A stretch of DNA of 7,126 bases, taken from AM-2324 sp042091035 (GTDB taxonomy: Bacteria; Bacteroidota; Bacteroidia; Chitinophagales; Saprospiraceae). A program made the translations under genes and the position numbers. The notes beneath the pieces are model-generated. The model saw only the letters and a list, made by a program, of their open reading frames with translations. It did no database searches and was not told the origin of the DNA. This document shows positions 6,921-7,126 of this stretch, one piece after another; within the stretch, counting starts at the first letter, position 1; each line of letters begins with the position of its first letter. Where the stretch lies: NCBI GenBank assembly GCA_042091035.1, contig JBELIG010000168.1, forward strand, positions 1 through 7,126, given 5' to 3'.

Positions 6921-7126
6921 ATGTTGAAAAGTGTATATGTTGCTGCAACCAGTCAGCATGTCGGAAAGACAACCTCCACACTAGGACTAGTAGCTGCTCT
7001 TTCAAACCAAGGGCATGATGTAGGCTATTGTAAACCAGTGGGTCAACAATTCCTTGATCTTGGTCAATTGAAGGTTGATAAGGATGCACTCCTATTTTCT
7101 AAGGTTATGGATTTTGAGCTTTCTTC
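6921..7126 (+). CDS. BioD-like / CobB-CobQ-type P-loop ATPase, 5' part only
   Basis: The first 68 codons are visible; the rest lies beyond the right edge. The start MLKSVYVAATSQHVGKTT contains a dethiobiotin-synthetase-type P-loop (residues 9-17, ATSQHVGKT), with alanine where BioD has its first glycine. It is followed by LGLVAAL (21-27) and VGYCKPVGQQ (34-43), the second strand of this fold. This pattern matches the 'BioD-like N-terminal domain of phosphotransacetylase' group (COG0857 type), often labelled cobyrinic acid a,c-diamide synthase-like. It does not look like the standard Bacteroidota Pta N-terminus. Whether another domain follows cannot be seen, so the reaction is undetermined. 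The gene lies 26 bp after the fhs terminator. A weak TATCTTTC box at 6894-6901 could be its promoter, giving a very short leader. True BioD is less likely. Confidence 0.75.
   Translation, partial: MLKSVYVAATSQHVGKTTSTLGLVAALSNQGHDVGYCKPVGQQFLDLGQLKVDKDALLFSKVMDFELS

Noticed and set aside
6901..7089. Minus-strand frame of 62 codons near the right edge
   Set aside because: The plus-strand frame over the same bases encodes a clear BioD-like P-loop start, so this is a shadow.

Overview
This AT-rich window most likely comes from a Bacteroidota bacterium, probably Cytophagales-like. Start codons lack Shine-Dalgarno sequences at usable spacing and sit behind A-rich leaders. Two intergenic regions carry TAnnTTTG boxes, the -7 element of Bacteroidota promoters. 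The UvrA and formyltetrahydrofolate synthetase sequences read like Bacteroidota members. The phylum is an inference; no rRNA or other marker is present.

Layout. Positions 1-1967 (minus strand) hold a two-gene accessory unit. The first gene (1967 to 837) encodes a 376-residue protein that I read as an effector-associated-domain (EAD)-like helical head, a polar linker, and a C-terminal domain resembling the inactive STAND (iSTAND) domains of bacterial conflict systems. The second gene overlaps its 3' end and encodes a MoxR-type AAA+ ATPase that runs off the left edge. Positions 2059-2090 form a strong hairpin terminator directly after uvrA. uvrA (4933 to 2093, minus) is complete. A 233-bp intergenic region separates it from the divergent fhs (5167-6834, plus), which is followed by its own hairpin terminator (6856-6894). 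A BioD-like P-loop protein begins at 6921 and is cut by the right edge.

How the genes relate. uvrA (nucleotide excision repair), fhs (one-carbon metabolism) and the BioD-like gene look like ordinary chromosomal genes with separate transcription units. The left-hand pair is the interesting part. An EAD-type adaptor next to a MoxR AAA+ ATPase fits the NTP-dependent conflict (defence or programmed-response) systems described from multicellular prokaryotes, where a MoxR ATPase works with vWA or other partner proteins and EADs recruit effectors. No effector, vWA or VMAP component is visible, so any such genes would lie beyond position 1. No tRNA, rRNA, CRISPR array, insertion sequence or attachment site was seen.
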